A stretch of DNA of 64,000 nucleotides from Paraburkholderia metrosideri (GTDB taxonomy: Bacteria > Pseudomonadota > Gammaproteobacteria > Burkholderiales > Burkholderiaceae), in NCBI RefSeq assembly GCF_904848625.1, contig NZ_CAJHCP010000002.1, positions 248,001-312,000 of the forward strand. Direction: 5' to 3'. Within the stretch, counting starts at the first letter, position 1. Each line of letters starts with the position of its first letter. Shown one piece after another: positions 45,018 to 54,400 of this stretch. The position numbers and the translations under genes are program-made. Under the pieces are notes generated by a model. That model was not told the DNA's origin. It saw only the letters and a list, made by a program, of their open reading frames with translations, and did no database searches.

Positions 45018-46487
45018 TTAGCGCCTGCCACGTCCGCCACCACCGCCGCCTGCTCGCATCCCGCCGCCGCCGCCGCTTGGTCGGTTGAAATTCGACGACT
45101 GAGCGCTGGATCGGCCGCGGTTGAAGTCCTGTTGTGAGCGGCCACCGCCGCCGACGCCCTGAAAGGCGCCGTCGCGGCTAGCACCGCCGGTGCTGGGCCG
45201 CGCGGACGCTGCGGAGCGATCGCTGACGCCGGCGGTATTGGCGGCGCCAGCACGGTTTGCCGCGCCGGCGCCGTTGCCGCCAGCGGCCCGGTTGGCCACG
45301 CCGGCCTGGTTCGCTGCGCCGGTCCGGTCCGCTCCGCCAGCGTTGTCCCTGGTACTGGCGCGGTCACTCACCCCGGCGTCGTTCCTTGTATTCGCGCGGT
45401 CGCTTACCCCCGCGTTATCCCGCCCGCCGTTGCGATCGCCCGCACCGCCGTTGTTGCGTCCGTCTCCACGATCACCCGCGTTGTTGCGTCCGTCTCCACG
45501 ATCACTCGCGTTGTTGCGGTCATTGCGGTCGCCCCGGTCACCTGCCTCGCCATTTCGACCGCGAAAATCACTGCGCGCATCCGAGCCGGAGACGTTCCTC
45601 GCGTACTTTTCACGCGACGCATTGTCGCGATACGCAACACCCTGGCGATGGCTCGCGTCATGCTGCCATTTGCCGCCCTGGACCTTGGTGCGATCAAAAT
45701 TGCGATCGATATTGGCAGCTTTGTTGACGTTGATATTGACGTCGCCGCCGCCCCAGTTGCAGTTGCCGAAGATCGCGCCGGCGGCCGCCAGGCCGACGCC
45801 CCAGGCGAGGCCCGTGGCGAGCGCGGCGCCCGGATAATAAGCGGGTGCCGGCGGCCAATAGTAGGGCGGATAGCTTGGATAGCTCCAGGTGCCGTACACC
45901 ACGGTAGGGTTGTAGGCCGGCACGTAGATGACTGCCGGGTTCGCCGGTTCGATCCGCACGATCGTCTGCGTCGCGGGTGCCCCCGCAGGTGCGGGCTCCA
46001 CGCTTACATTTTGTTGTTCATTGGTCTTCAGGTTGCCTGCTTCCTGCGCACGCGCGCGCAAACGCTGCACGGCATCGAGAACGTCTTTCTCCTGGGCGAG
46101 AAAGGCGTCGCCTAGTTTCTGGGTCCAGTCAAGTTTGTCGTTCATCGGTTCCAGCGCCTGCGGAAACGCGACCAGCGATTTCACGCTGACATCCCACGGC
46201 TGACTCTGTACCGCCTTTACCGCCGCATCGCCCTTGAGTTTGGGATTCTCTTTGACCCAACGCGCGGCATGCACGATTTCCAGCGGATAGGTCGACGCCA
46301 TCAGTACCTGAGACAGCACAGAGTCTGGATAAAGGGCGATCGGGGCCACCAGTGCCTCGATTTCCTCCGGCTTGAATGTGGGTCGCTGCGGCTGATCCTG
46401 GGCGGTCGCGTCGATCGAACCCACCATCAGCAGGGCGATGAACGCCACGCAGACTGCTCTCGTCAGTCTTTCAGTCCACCGATACAT
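45018..46487 (-). CDS. DUF3300 family exported protein with Asn/Arg/Gly-rich tail
   Basis: The 489-residue protein has a signal peptide ending ATAQ, then the DUF3300 domain (about residues 35-235) with EALVAPIALYPDSVLSQVLMASTYPLEIV (split) and VIYVPAYNPTVVYGTW. A Tyr/Pro-rich stretch and a glycine hydrophobic patch follow. The last ~200 residues are a low-complexity DR/N/G/A tail made of short repeats, ending GGGGRGRR. It heads the DUF3300-DUF2950-lipoprotein operon, with GACC-WW-GGTC site g 207 bases upstream. The function is unknown; such tails suggest binding of nucleic acid, polysaccharide or surface assembly (inference). Confidence 0.86.
   Translation of the reverse strand: MYRWTERLTRAVCVAFIALLMVGSIDATAQDQPQRPTFKPEEIEALVAPIALYPDSVLSQVLMASTYPLEIVHAARWVKENPKLKGDAAVKAVQSQPWDVSVKSLVAFPQALEPMNDKLDWTQKLGDAFLAQEKDVLDAVQRLRARAQEAGNLKTNEQQNVSVEPAPAGAPATQTIVRIEPANPAVIYVPAYNPTVVYGTWSYPSYPPYYWPPAPAYYPGAALATGLAWGVGLAAAGAIFGNCNWGGGDVNINVNKAANIDRNFDRTKVQGGKWQHDASHRQGVAYRDNASREKYARNVSGSDARSDFRGRNGEAGDRGDRNDRNNASDRGDGRNNAGDRGDGRNNGGAGDRNGGRDNAGVSDRANTRNDAGVSDRASTRDNAGGADRTGAANQAGVANRAAGGNGAGAANRAGAANTAGVSDRSAASARPSTGGASRDGAFQGVGGGGRSQQDFNRGRSSAQSSNFNRPSGGGGGMRAGGGGGGRGRR
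45451..45510 (-). repeat. 30-bp tandem repeat in the DUF3300 tail
   Basis: Two copies of a 30-bp unit (45451-45480 and 45481-45510) differ at one base. Each encodes ten residues of the NNAGDRGDGR type. The length is a multiple of three, so copy-number change would keep the frame. Looser copies flank it. Confidence 0.85.
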
Positions 46488-46664
46488 GGCAGGTTCTCCC
46501 AGCTGAGCACGATGTCAGACGGTGTGCGGATTTTTGTAGCCGGTTTTATTTCTAGTCTGGTCATGGGCCAAACAGTCGGAATCGTCAGCACGTTCTGAAT
46601 CTATTCGCAAATTGAAACCGGCACACAGGTTTGGTCGCTGATTTGCCGGTTTCATCGCAGCTTC

Positions 46665-46711
46665 ATTATTGAACCTTGCTTCGGCCCGTCACAATGAGCC
46701 TTTGGTCTTAT
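46665..46711 (-). promoter_or_regulatory. 18-bp GACC-WW-GGTC box plus -10, site g (DUF3300 operon)
   Basis: Read on the minus strand, the box is ATAAGACCAAAGGCTCAT (46711-46694), with the second half degenerate. A -10-like AATAAT (46670-46665, 5 of 6 consensus bases) follows 27 bases after the second half-site. The predicted leader is about 170 bases. Confidence 0.6.
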
Positions 46712-46779
46712 GACGGCTGACTGTAAACGGTCTTTACCAGTATCAGCATTCTCGCGGGGCGGTGCGCTCAATGATCCTG

Positions 46780-46825
46780 ATAAGACCAAGGTCCAATATC
46801 AGAGTCAGCAGCGTTCTTCTATTGT
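46780..46825 (+). promoter_or_regulatory. 18-bp GACC-WW-GGTC box plus -10, site h (small secreted protein)
   Basis: The box ATAAGACCAAGGTCCAAT (46780-46797) is close to consensus and differs from site c only in the central AA/TT. A -10-like TATTGT (46820-46825) starts 26 bases after the GGTC. The predicted leader to the start at 46991 is about 160 bases. Confidence 0.65.
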
Positions 46826-46990
46826 GCTCCCGAGGGGCGCGCGGCCGATTGCGCACTTGCGCAGTGACAATCGATGTTCGCACGCATTAACCACGAAGAA
46901 CGCGTAGAACTCTTCGGCAGATATCGCCGCAAAACATTCACTGCGATCATCTCACGCCGACTTTGTTCAATTCAGTAACTGGAGAGAATA

Positions 46991-47260
46991 GTGAATCATA
47001 TGAATAGGGTAATAACAGTTTCGTCGGTCCTGTTTGTTCTGAGTGCACCGTTGCAGTCATGGGCGCAAAACGATCAGAGCGCTCCGCACAGCGGCAGCAA
47101 TGATGAGATCGTCAAGATGCGCATGGAAGTCGCCGCGGCCAACAAGGCGTATGACAGGAAAGTCGCTGCCGCCAAGAAAGTCTACGACCACAAGAAGGCA
47201 GAAGCTGCCAAGGAAAGAGACGCTGCAATTGCAACGGCTCATAACGGGGCACCCCAATGA
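46991..47260 (+). CDS. Small secreted Lys/Ala-rich helical protein
   Basis: The 89-residue protein starts with GTG behind GGAGAG (an ATG three codons on is also possible). It has a signal peptide ending SWAQ and a mature part predicted as one long charged helix: KMRMEVAAANKAYDRKVAAAK and KVYDHKKAEAAKERDAA, a repeated K/A-rich heptad-like pattern. It resembles small periplasmic stress or histone-like helical proteins but no family is claimed. It is probably driven from site h. Confidence 0.72.
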   Translation: MNHMNRVITVSSVLFVLSAPLQSWAQNDQSAPHSGSNDEIVKMRMEVAAANKAYDRKVAAAKKVYDHKKAEAAKERDAAIATAHNGAPQ

Positions 47261-47511
47261 TGTGCAAGCACCTGCGATGCAATCGCCTACGCGGCATCGG
47301 TTTCGCGGTCACGCTTCATAACCTTCAGAGGCCTCACACTTCCAGGAGCGACCGAAGAAAAGTCCCGCGTCACGCGGGCCTCCCCGATTGACAGGGAGTT
47401 CTCTCGCGCCCTGCTGGAGGTAAGGCCGAACATCAAAGCCCGACCTGTAATTCTCCTCGCAGGCAGCGATCCGAGCTGGCTGGTTTGCATCATGACCGAA
47501 CATCCAATCGA

Positions 47512-48498
47512 ATGATGAAGGCAAACTGGACACTCGCCATCGCCACTGCGGTGCTATGCACAGGATCTTTCCATGCGTCAGCGCAGGAAATCGCGCTGTA
47601 TGGCGGACCGTTGACCGGTGAGCACAGCCACTCTTACGCATGGTCGATCGACTATACGGAGGGAATCGGCCAGTACCTCGCCGGCAGCATCACATGGCTC
47701 AATGAAGGGCATATTCCTGATCATCATCGTGATGGCCCTCTGGTGCAAATGTGGGGCCGATTTCCATTCGCGCAGCGGCGTTTCGTCGTCGCGCTGGGCG
47801 TAGGTCCCTATCGCTACTTTGACACTGAAGCCGCTGAGCAGGGCCTCAGCTATTCGAATACGCATGGCTGGGGTGTCGTCTATAGCGCGCGTGCCACGTG
47901 GTATTCGTCGCAGCGCTTGACGGCGAATCTGCAACTCAATCATGTGCAGTTAGCGAACGGTCCGTCGACCACTGCGATCATGCTCGGCATGGGCTTTCAA
48001 CTAGACGCACCTGAAACGCCGGGGCCGCGCGACTTCGCCGTGCCGCGCTCGCAGAAGGTCACGAATAACGAGGTGACGTTGCTTGCCGGGGCGACGATAC
48101 TAAACAGTCCGGGATCCGAAACATCGATGGCGGAAGCCATCGAATACAGGCGCGGCCTGACCAACTATCTCGATGCGACGCTCGGCTATCTGCACGAAGG
48201 TAATGGGCTAACCGCGCGCCGGGACGGCATCACCGCGCAGCTCTGGCTCACACGCGCTTTCCTCAGCGAGCGTCTTGCGCTGGGCGTGGGTGCCGGTGTG
48301 TATGCGGCTATCCATCACGGTGAGACGAACGAAAATGGCGACAGCCAGGGGGACGGCATCATGTCTGCGCTTCTGTCCGTATCGGCATCGTATCGCGTCA
48401 CGCGAAACTGGTCGGCGCGGATAACGTGGAATCGGGTGGCCACCCGTTACAGCCACGATACGGATGTCATCCTGGCCGGGATCGGCTACCGGTTCTAG
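47512..48498 (+). CDS. Exported beta-barrel protein with two homologous halves
   Basis: The protein of about 328 residues has a signal peptide ending HASAQ and ends YRF, a typical outer-membrane C-terminus. The mature chain has two similar halves of roughly 150 residues. EIALYGGPL...QYLAGSITWLNEGHIPDHHRDG...LGVGPYRY in the first matches EVTLLAGATI...NYLDATLGYLHEGNGLTARRDG...LGVGAGVY in the second. Each half resembles a PagL-like small barrel. No catalytic Ser/His pair typical of PagL could be assigned. The start is uncertain: ATGs at 47512 and 47515 both lack a strong RBS. Confidence 0.75.
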   Translation: MMKANWTLAIATAVLCTGSFHASAQEIALYGGPLTGEHSHSYAWSIDYTEGIGQYLAGSITWLNEGHIPDHHRDGPLVQMWGRFPFAQRRFVVALGVGPYRYFDTEAAEQGLSYSNTHGWGVVYSARATWYSSQRLTANLQLNHVQLANGPSTTAIMLGMGFQLDAPETPGPRDFAVPRSQKVTNNEVTLLAGATILNSPGSETSMAEAIEYRRGLTNYLDATLGYLHEGNGLTARRDGITAQLWLTRAFLSERLALGVGAGVYAAIHHGETNENGDSQGDGIMSALLSVSASYRVTRNWSARITWNRVATRYSHDTDVILAGIGYRF

Positions 48499-48745
48499 TA
48501 CGGTCAATGGTAAAGCTCAGAACAGGCGGGTGCGGTCGATCAAAGCTCGCGGAGGTGCGCGTGAGTGACGTAGGCGGGAGATATTTCCGAGCAGCGGGCG
48601 GGATCGCGTTCACCTCATGCGTACGGGAACGCGCGTCGAGGCCAACCAGGCAGAGCAGGGGTTGCAAAAACGAGGATCAATCCCCGCGCGTGACTGGTAC
48701 CCGCCACGCGGCCATATCCGTGCTGAACGACGACATCTGCCTTCA

Positions 48746-49480
48746 ATGGATCCGGCCATGGTGATCCGCAAAGCAGGCTCGCTGCTGGGAAGAATCTTCT
48801 ATCAGCGCTGTTTCTATCTATTTCTGGTGCTGATGCTTTTCCTCTGTGCAGCACCGTTCACTGAGCCGACTCCGATCGGTCATTTCATCATCAATTGCGC
48901 GAACGCCTTCATTATTGTCGCCGCCGTGGCGTCAGTTGGCCGCACGACGACATCATGTGTGGTCGCAGTATTGTTCGCCGCGCCGGCGCTTGCATACCAG
49001 TGGATTGCGGTGGTGGGTGGAGATCCGCACGCGGCCGCGAAGGCATGGGGGTTCAGCGCTTTGCTGTACGCCACCACGATTGCCTACCTGCTTGATTACG
49101 TGTTTCGGCGGGATGTAATGACGACGGACAAGCTCTTTGGTGCCGCGTCGGCCTATTTGCTCCTCGGTGTCTTCTGGGGCTTTCTGTATGCGCTTGTCGA
49201 TCATGTCTATTCCAGATCGTTCGCGCTGTTCGGGAGCCCTTCGCCACTCGTTCTGTTCGACTTTATCTATTTCAGTTTCACGGTCCTGACCAGTACCGGA
49301 TTCGGAGATATATCGCCTCTGAGTCGTCAGGCACGCGGCATCTGCGTGATCGAACAGGTTGTCGGCGCATTGTTCCTTGCCATTCTGATTGCGCGGCTTG
49401 CTAGTGCATATCGGATGTCAGCGAAAATTCGTGAACAGGCTGCGCGAAAAAAGAGGCGCGCGTCTCCTTCTGAGGATTGA
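48746..49480 (+). CDS. Multi-TM potassium-channel-type protein
   Basis: The ~244-residue membrane protein has about six helices. The last two flank a pore loop SFTVLTSTGFGDISP in which TGFGD replaces the usual TVGYGD filter. The C-terminal tail is short and basic. It resembles the ion-channel-like Ion_trans_2 group. The ATG at 48746 is a compromise: the frame is open upstream, but that part is not membrane-like, and an ATG at 48758 is an alternative. No regulatory domain is attached. It converges on the TpsB gene. Confidence 0.78.
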   Translation: MDPAMVIRKAGSLLGRIFYQRCFYLFLVLMLFLCAAPFTEPTPIGHFIINCANAFIIVAAVASVGRTTTSCVVAVLFAAPALAYQWIAVVGGDPHAAAKAWGFSALLYATTIAYLLDYVFRRDVMTTDKLFGAASAYLLLGVFWGFLYALVDHVYSRSFALFGSPSPLVLFDFIYFSFTVLTSTGFGDISPLSRQARGICVIEQVVGALFLAILIARLASAYRMSAKIREQAARKKRRASPSED

Positions 49481-49628
49481 TGGGGTTCCACGTCGGCGAA
49501 CATCGTTTCGGGTCGGACTCGCCAATCAGTCCGATCAGTCCAATCAATATCCAACGCTAACTTCAGCGAAATGGGTAGCGACGAAATCCAGTCTGCCGTG
49601 CCAATCGGTCTTGTGCCACAAGGAGAGA

Positions 49629-51332
49629 CTAGAACGACTTGCGCGCCTGCACCCAGCAATGCACGGACGTGTTGGCGTTCGTGCCGAGTATGTCCGGCGC
49701 GCGTCCGAACGGAAAAGCGACGCTGGCCGTGACGAGGAGCTTGTAAGGCCCATTCCACTGCACGCCGAAACCCGCGCTGCTCAGTTGGCCGGTGTTGGGC
49801 CCAGGCACGAACGTGTTCTTGAACTCCTGTACCCAGCCGGTATCGACGAACGCGGAAAACTGCCAGATACCGGGGACCTGCTGAAACGTCATGTCGTGCC
49901 GGTATTCCAGCGTCGCGAGGTAGCCGCGAGAACCCGACAGCACGCCCACGTCGTAGCCGCGCACGCTATCCGGTCCGCCGAGGTAGAACTGCTCCGACGT
50001 GTCGAGGTTCTTGCTCGCTAGCTGTCCTGAGAAGCCGAAGTAGAGGGCGTCGCTGCGAGTGAGTTGCTGTAGGCGTGACATCGACAACGCGAGCTTGACG
50101 TAGTGGCCCGCCGTGTCCGCCCCCAACTGGTCGATGATGTCGGTCTGCAGATTATCCGCAGCGAGCACGCCATATGTCATCGCGAGATGCGCGTTGACCA
50201 CGCCGGTGGTATCGAGTTCGTCGCCTGCCAGCGTCGTCGTCACGCTGTTCGTGTTGCGGTCGTTCTGCAGTCCGATCACGTCGATGTTGTCGTTGAGCCT
50301 TCTGAAGTCATACTCGACCTGCCCATAGAGGTTGCCGCGCGTATTGCGGATCAGCGGCTGCGCGAGCACCACACCGCCCACGAAGGCCGACCCGTGCGAC
50401 TCGAGATCGGACAGATCGTTGCCGAGGTGATAGTCGAGCCCGGACACCGTGGCGCCGAGCGTCGTGCCCTGTCCGTTGAGCAGATAGCGATAATCCATGC
50501 GCCCGTAGGTCATACCGTGGCCCGACGTCAACGCGCTGAAGTCGAGCAGGTCGCCCTGATTGAACGGGCCGTTGATGCTCAGATTGCCGCTGCCGCGCAC
50601 GCGCCCGCTGTACGGGTCGCCGAAGTTGTCCACCCCGGCGTCGCCGGTCACGCGCTGCTGAGGCGCCACGTCGACGAGCAGATCGGAGGTGCCCACCTGG
50701 TCGCCGGGCCGCAGCGTCGAATTCACCTGCGCTCCGGGGATGTCCTGCAGCAGCAGCAACGTGCGTTCGAGCGTGAATTCGCTAACGGGCTGCCCGGACT
50801 GCAGCGCCGCGAGCGTGTTGTTCAATACGCGGCTCGATACCGCACTTTGATTATTCATCGACACCGCACCATAACGCGCCTCGGCAACGTCGATGCGCAC
50901 GATCCCGTTGTCGAGCGTCTGCGCCGGCACGTAGGCGGTGGCGAGCGGAAAGCCGTGCTGGTGATACACGTCGCTGATGCGTTCGGCCAGCGCGTTCAGA
51001 TCGCTCAGCGTGAGATCCTTGCCTTCGCTCGACGCCACGACCTGATGCAGCAGGTCGGTGGGCAGTTCCGTGTTGCCGGTGATCTCGATCTTGCGGACCG
51101 GAAAAGTCTTCGTGCTGTCCGGCGGGGCCGCGTTTTGCGGCTGGATCGTGAGATCGAGGTTAGACGGGGGCGGCTGAATCGGGCGCTGCGGCACCTGCTG
51201 AAGCAGTTGGCCGCTCCCGCTGTTGGGCGTCGTCGCGCGGACCTGAGCTTGCGCGGCAAGCGCCGTCGCAGCGAAGCTCATGGCGACACAGATTCGGGCT
51301 TTGCGTAAGCGGTTCAGGCGAATCTCGGTCAT
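49629..51332 (-). CDS. TpsB outer-membrane transporter (ShlB/FhaC/HecB family)
   Basis: The 567-residue protein has a signal peptide ending AQAQ and a Pro/Gln-rich linker. Two POTRA domains follow (about residues 75-245; FPVRKIEITGNTELPTDLLHQVV, split, in the first), then a 16-strand barrel with the conserved L6 motif GGPDSVRGYD. It ends in Phe. It recognises the TPS domain of its partner and threads it across the outer membrane. It lies 68 bases downstream of the tpsA-type gene on the same strand, so the pair is co-transcribed with the adhesin first. Confidence 0.92.
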   Translation of the reverse strand: MTEIRLNRLRKARICVAMSFAATALAAQAQVRATTPNSGSGQLLQQVPQRPIQPPPSNLDLTIQPQNAAPPDSTKTFPVRKIEITGNTELPTDLLHQVVASSEGKDLTLSDLNALAERISDVYHQHGFPLATAYVPAQTLDNGIVRIDVAEARYGAVSMNNQSAVSSRVLNNTLAALQSGQPVSEFTLERTLLLLQDIPGAQVNSTLRPGDQVGTSDLLVDVAPQQRVTGDAGVDNFGDPYSGRVRGSGNLSINGPFNQGDLLDFSALTSGHGMTYGRMDYRYLLNGQGTTLGATVSGLDYHLGNDLSDLESHGSAFVGGVVLAQPLIRNTRGNLYGQVEYDFRRLNDNIDVIGLQNDRNTNSVTTTLAGDELDTTGVVNAHLAMTYGVLAADNLQTDIIDQLGADTAGHYVKLALSMSRLQQLTRSDALYFGFSGQLASKNLDTSEQFYLGGPDSVRGYDVGVLSGSRGYLATLEYRHDMTFQQVPGIWQFSAFVDTGWVQEFKNTFVPGPNTGQLSSAGFGVQWNGPYKLLVTASVAFPFGRAPDILGTNANTSVHCWVQARKSF

Positions 51333-51400
51333 GTTTTCAGTTCGAAGATGTCGTGGGCCGCGGCAGCGCGCAGGGTCGATTACGTGTGTTCAGGCATTCG

Positions 51401-54400
51401 TCAATGGGCGGGCAGGTGAACGCCGCCGTTGAGCACCGTGAGCGCCAGGCCCGGTTGGAAATCCGGCCGTGACACGTTGCGCTGGTTAGGGTGATCCGAC
51501 TCCATCTGATTGCCGGCGTAGTGACCCTGCGCGGAATCGGGCGCCGTGCCATACGGCGTCTCGATGCCGTCCGGTCCGAGCGGTGACTGAACATGGGCCA
51601 GCGCTCCCGATGGCACCGGCGCGACCGGCGTCACGATGTCGGCGCTTAGACCCGACGGCTGCACGAGTACGTAATTGCCTGCATCGGGACCGTTGATCGT
51701 CATTGCCGTGCTGACCGGCTTGTTGATGCCGGGGTTGGGGTCCCTGAAGTAGCCCTGCGTATCGTTGCCGAGCGTCACGCCGTCGCTGCCGAGCACGCCG
51801 GAAAGTCTGTCGCCGTGAAGCGCGTCGAAGACGGTGCCGTCGTATGTCCGGTTGGTTGTCTGCGTTCCCAGCACGGTGAGCGTCGCGGGCGTGATGCCGA
51901 CCCAGTCCACGCCGCCGAGCAGCGTGTAGTTGCTCGCCAGCGCTGCGCCGTTGCCGGTGAGCGCATAGCCGGCGAGGCCGCCGGGCGCGAACGCGACCTG
52001 ATTGCCAACGTTTTTCGTGGACAGCGTTCCACTGCCGGACAGCGTCAGGCTCTCGCCATTCACGCCTTCCAGCGTTCCTTTCGTGCCGAACAGGCTCGCC
52101 GCTGCGTCGGTGCCTGCGTCGTACACGCGGCTGCCCGTGAGGTTGAGGACGAACGGCGTAATGGCGGCCGCGGTGGTCGCTACGGTGTTGAACGTGTAGT
52201 TGCCCGCGTCCGCGCCGCTGCCAGCGATTCCCGTCACGAGGACCGGTATGTTGCTTCCGGCATTCGGCGTCACAAAGTTGGCCGACTGCGCGCTGAACGT
52301 GACGCTGTCGCCGCTCACGATGCCGCTACTGCCCAGACTGACCGACGCCGTACGTGTGCCGTCGTAGATCTTGTTCGCGCCCGTCGCGGTCACGTTGACG
52401 GCCAGCGGCGTAATGGTGACCCAGTCGACGCCGCCAGCCAGCGTGTAATTGCTCGCGAGCACCGGGCCGTTGCCGGCCAGCGTGTAGCCGGCGAGGCCGT
52501 TTGCGGCGAATGGCTGTTGCGAGCCCGCGTTGCGACTGGACAGCGTGCCCGTACCGCCGAGCGTCAGCGTCTGGCCTGCTACGCCGGTGAGTTGACCGCC
52601 GTTGCCGAACAGGCTCGCGCTCGCCTGATTGCTGCCGTCGTAGACCCGCGTGCCGGTCAGGTTCAGCACGGCCGGCGTGATATTCGCCGACGTAATCGCC
52701 GAAGTATTCCACGTGTAATTGCCGATATCGCTACCCGTTCCGGCGATGCCCGCCACATCGACCTGAATGCCGTTGCCCGCGTTCGGCGACACGAAGTTCG
52801 CGCTGCCCGCCGTGAACGCGGCCGAGTCGCCCGTGACCAGCCCGCTCACGCCAAGCCCGGTGAGCACCGCCGCGGTGGTGGCGTCGTAGGTTTTATTCTG
52901 CGCGCCTGCGGTGATGGTCAGCGCGCGCGGTGTAATGTCGGCGCTCGTCGCCACCACCCGGCTGCCGAACGTGTAGTTACTAATGTCGGCGCCGTCGCCG
53001 TACAGGCCCACGGTGATCGGAATATTCGTGCCGACATTGCGCGTGATGAAGGTCGCCGATGTGTAGCCGACCGACACGTTATCGCCCGCTACGAGGCCGG
53101 TCACATTGAAACTCGCGAGTTGTGCCGCCGTCGTGCCGTCATAGATCTTGTTGCCGCCGGTGGCCGTGATCGAGATCGGTTTCGGCGTAATGTTGACCGA
53201 GTCACCGACACCGTTGCCGAGCGTGTAGTTACTGGCGAGCGCGCCGTTGTCGCCCGTCAGCGTATAGCCTGCAATACCGTTAGCCGCAAACGGCTGCTGC
53301 TGGTTGACGTTCTTGCTCGCCAGCGTGCCGGTGCCCGCGAGCGTCAGCGTTTCGCCGTTCACGCCAGCAAGCACGCCTGCGTTGCCGAACAGCGCGGCGT
53401 TGGCGCCCGCCGTGCCGTCGTACACCCGCGAGCCTTGCAGTACCAGCACGTACGGGAAGATGTCCGCCGCGGTGGTCGCGCTCGTGTTGAACGTGTAGTT
53501 GCGCGCATCCGCGCCGCTGGCCGTAATTCCGCTGACTGTCACGGGGATCCCGTTGCCCGCGTTCGGTGTCGCAAAGTTCGCGCTGCCAAAGCCGAAGCTC
53601 ACGGCGTCGCCCGCGAGTATCCCGCTTGGCGCGATGGTCGCCGTAGCGGTGGTCGTGCCGTTGTAGTAACGGCTCTCGGCACTCGCGCCGACGCTCACGG
53701 CAAGCGGGTTGACCGTCACCCAGTCGGTGCCGCCGGTGAACGTGTAGTTCGCGGGCAGCGCGCCGTTATTGCCGGTGAGCGTGAAGCCCGCGAGTCCGTT
53801 GGCCGCAAACGGCACTTCGGTGCCCGCATTCTTTGTCGACAGCGTGCCGGTGCCGGACAGCGTCAGCGTCTCGCCGTTCGTGCCGGTCAGCACGCCGCTG
53901 TTGCCGAACAGGCTCGCGCTCGCGCCGGTCGTGCTGTCGTAGGTGCGGGCGCCGGTCAGATTCAGCACGAACGGCAGGATGTTCGCGGTCGTCGTCGCCA
54001 CCGTGTTGTAGGTGTAGTTGCCAGCGTCGGTGCCGCTTGCCGCGATGCCGGTTACCGTGACCGGAATGGCGTTGCCCGCATTCGGCGTCGCGAAGTTCGC
54101 GTTGGCGGGGGTGAAGGCAAAGTTCACGGTGTCGCCGGTCAGCACACCCGTGCTGCCTACCGTTGCGGTCGCCGCGGTGGTGCCGTCGTAGGTCTTGTTC
54201 TGCGCGCTCGTCGTCACCGTAATGCCGCGCGGCGTGATGTTGCCCGTCAGGCCGGAGGGTTGAGTCAGCACGTAATTGGTGGCGTCAGTGCCGCCGATGG
54301 TCATTGTGGACGGCGTCACCGGCTTGCCGTTGCCGACGTTCTTGTCGGCGAAGGTGCCGGTGGCGTCGTTGCCGAGCGTCACGGTGTCGCCCGCGAACAC

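Larger units (their letters stand above)
46488..46990. other. Divergent regulatory interval with two GACC-WW-GGTC sites
   Basis: About 500 bases between the divergent DUF3300 operon and the small secreted protein gene. It holds site g (facing left) and site h (facing right), mirroring the arrangement at 41222-41900. No gene was recognised. Confidence 0.6.
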
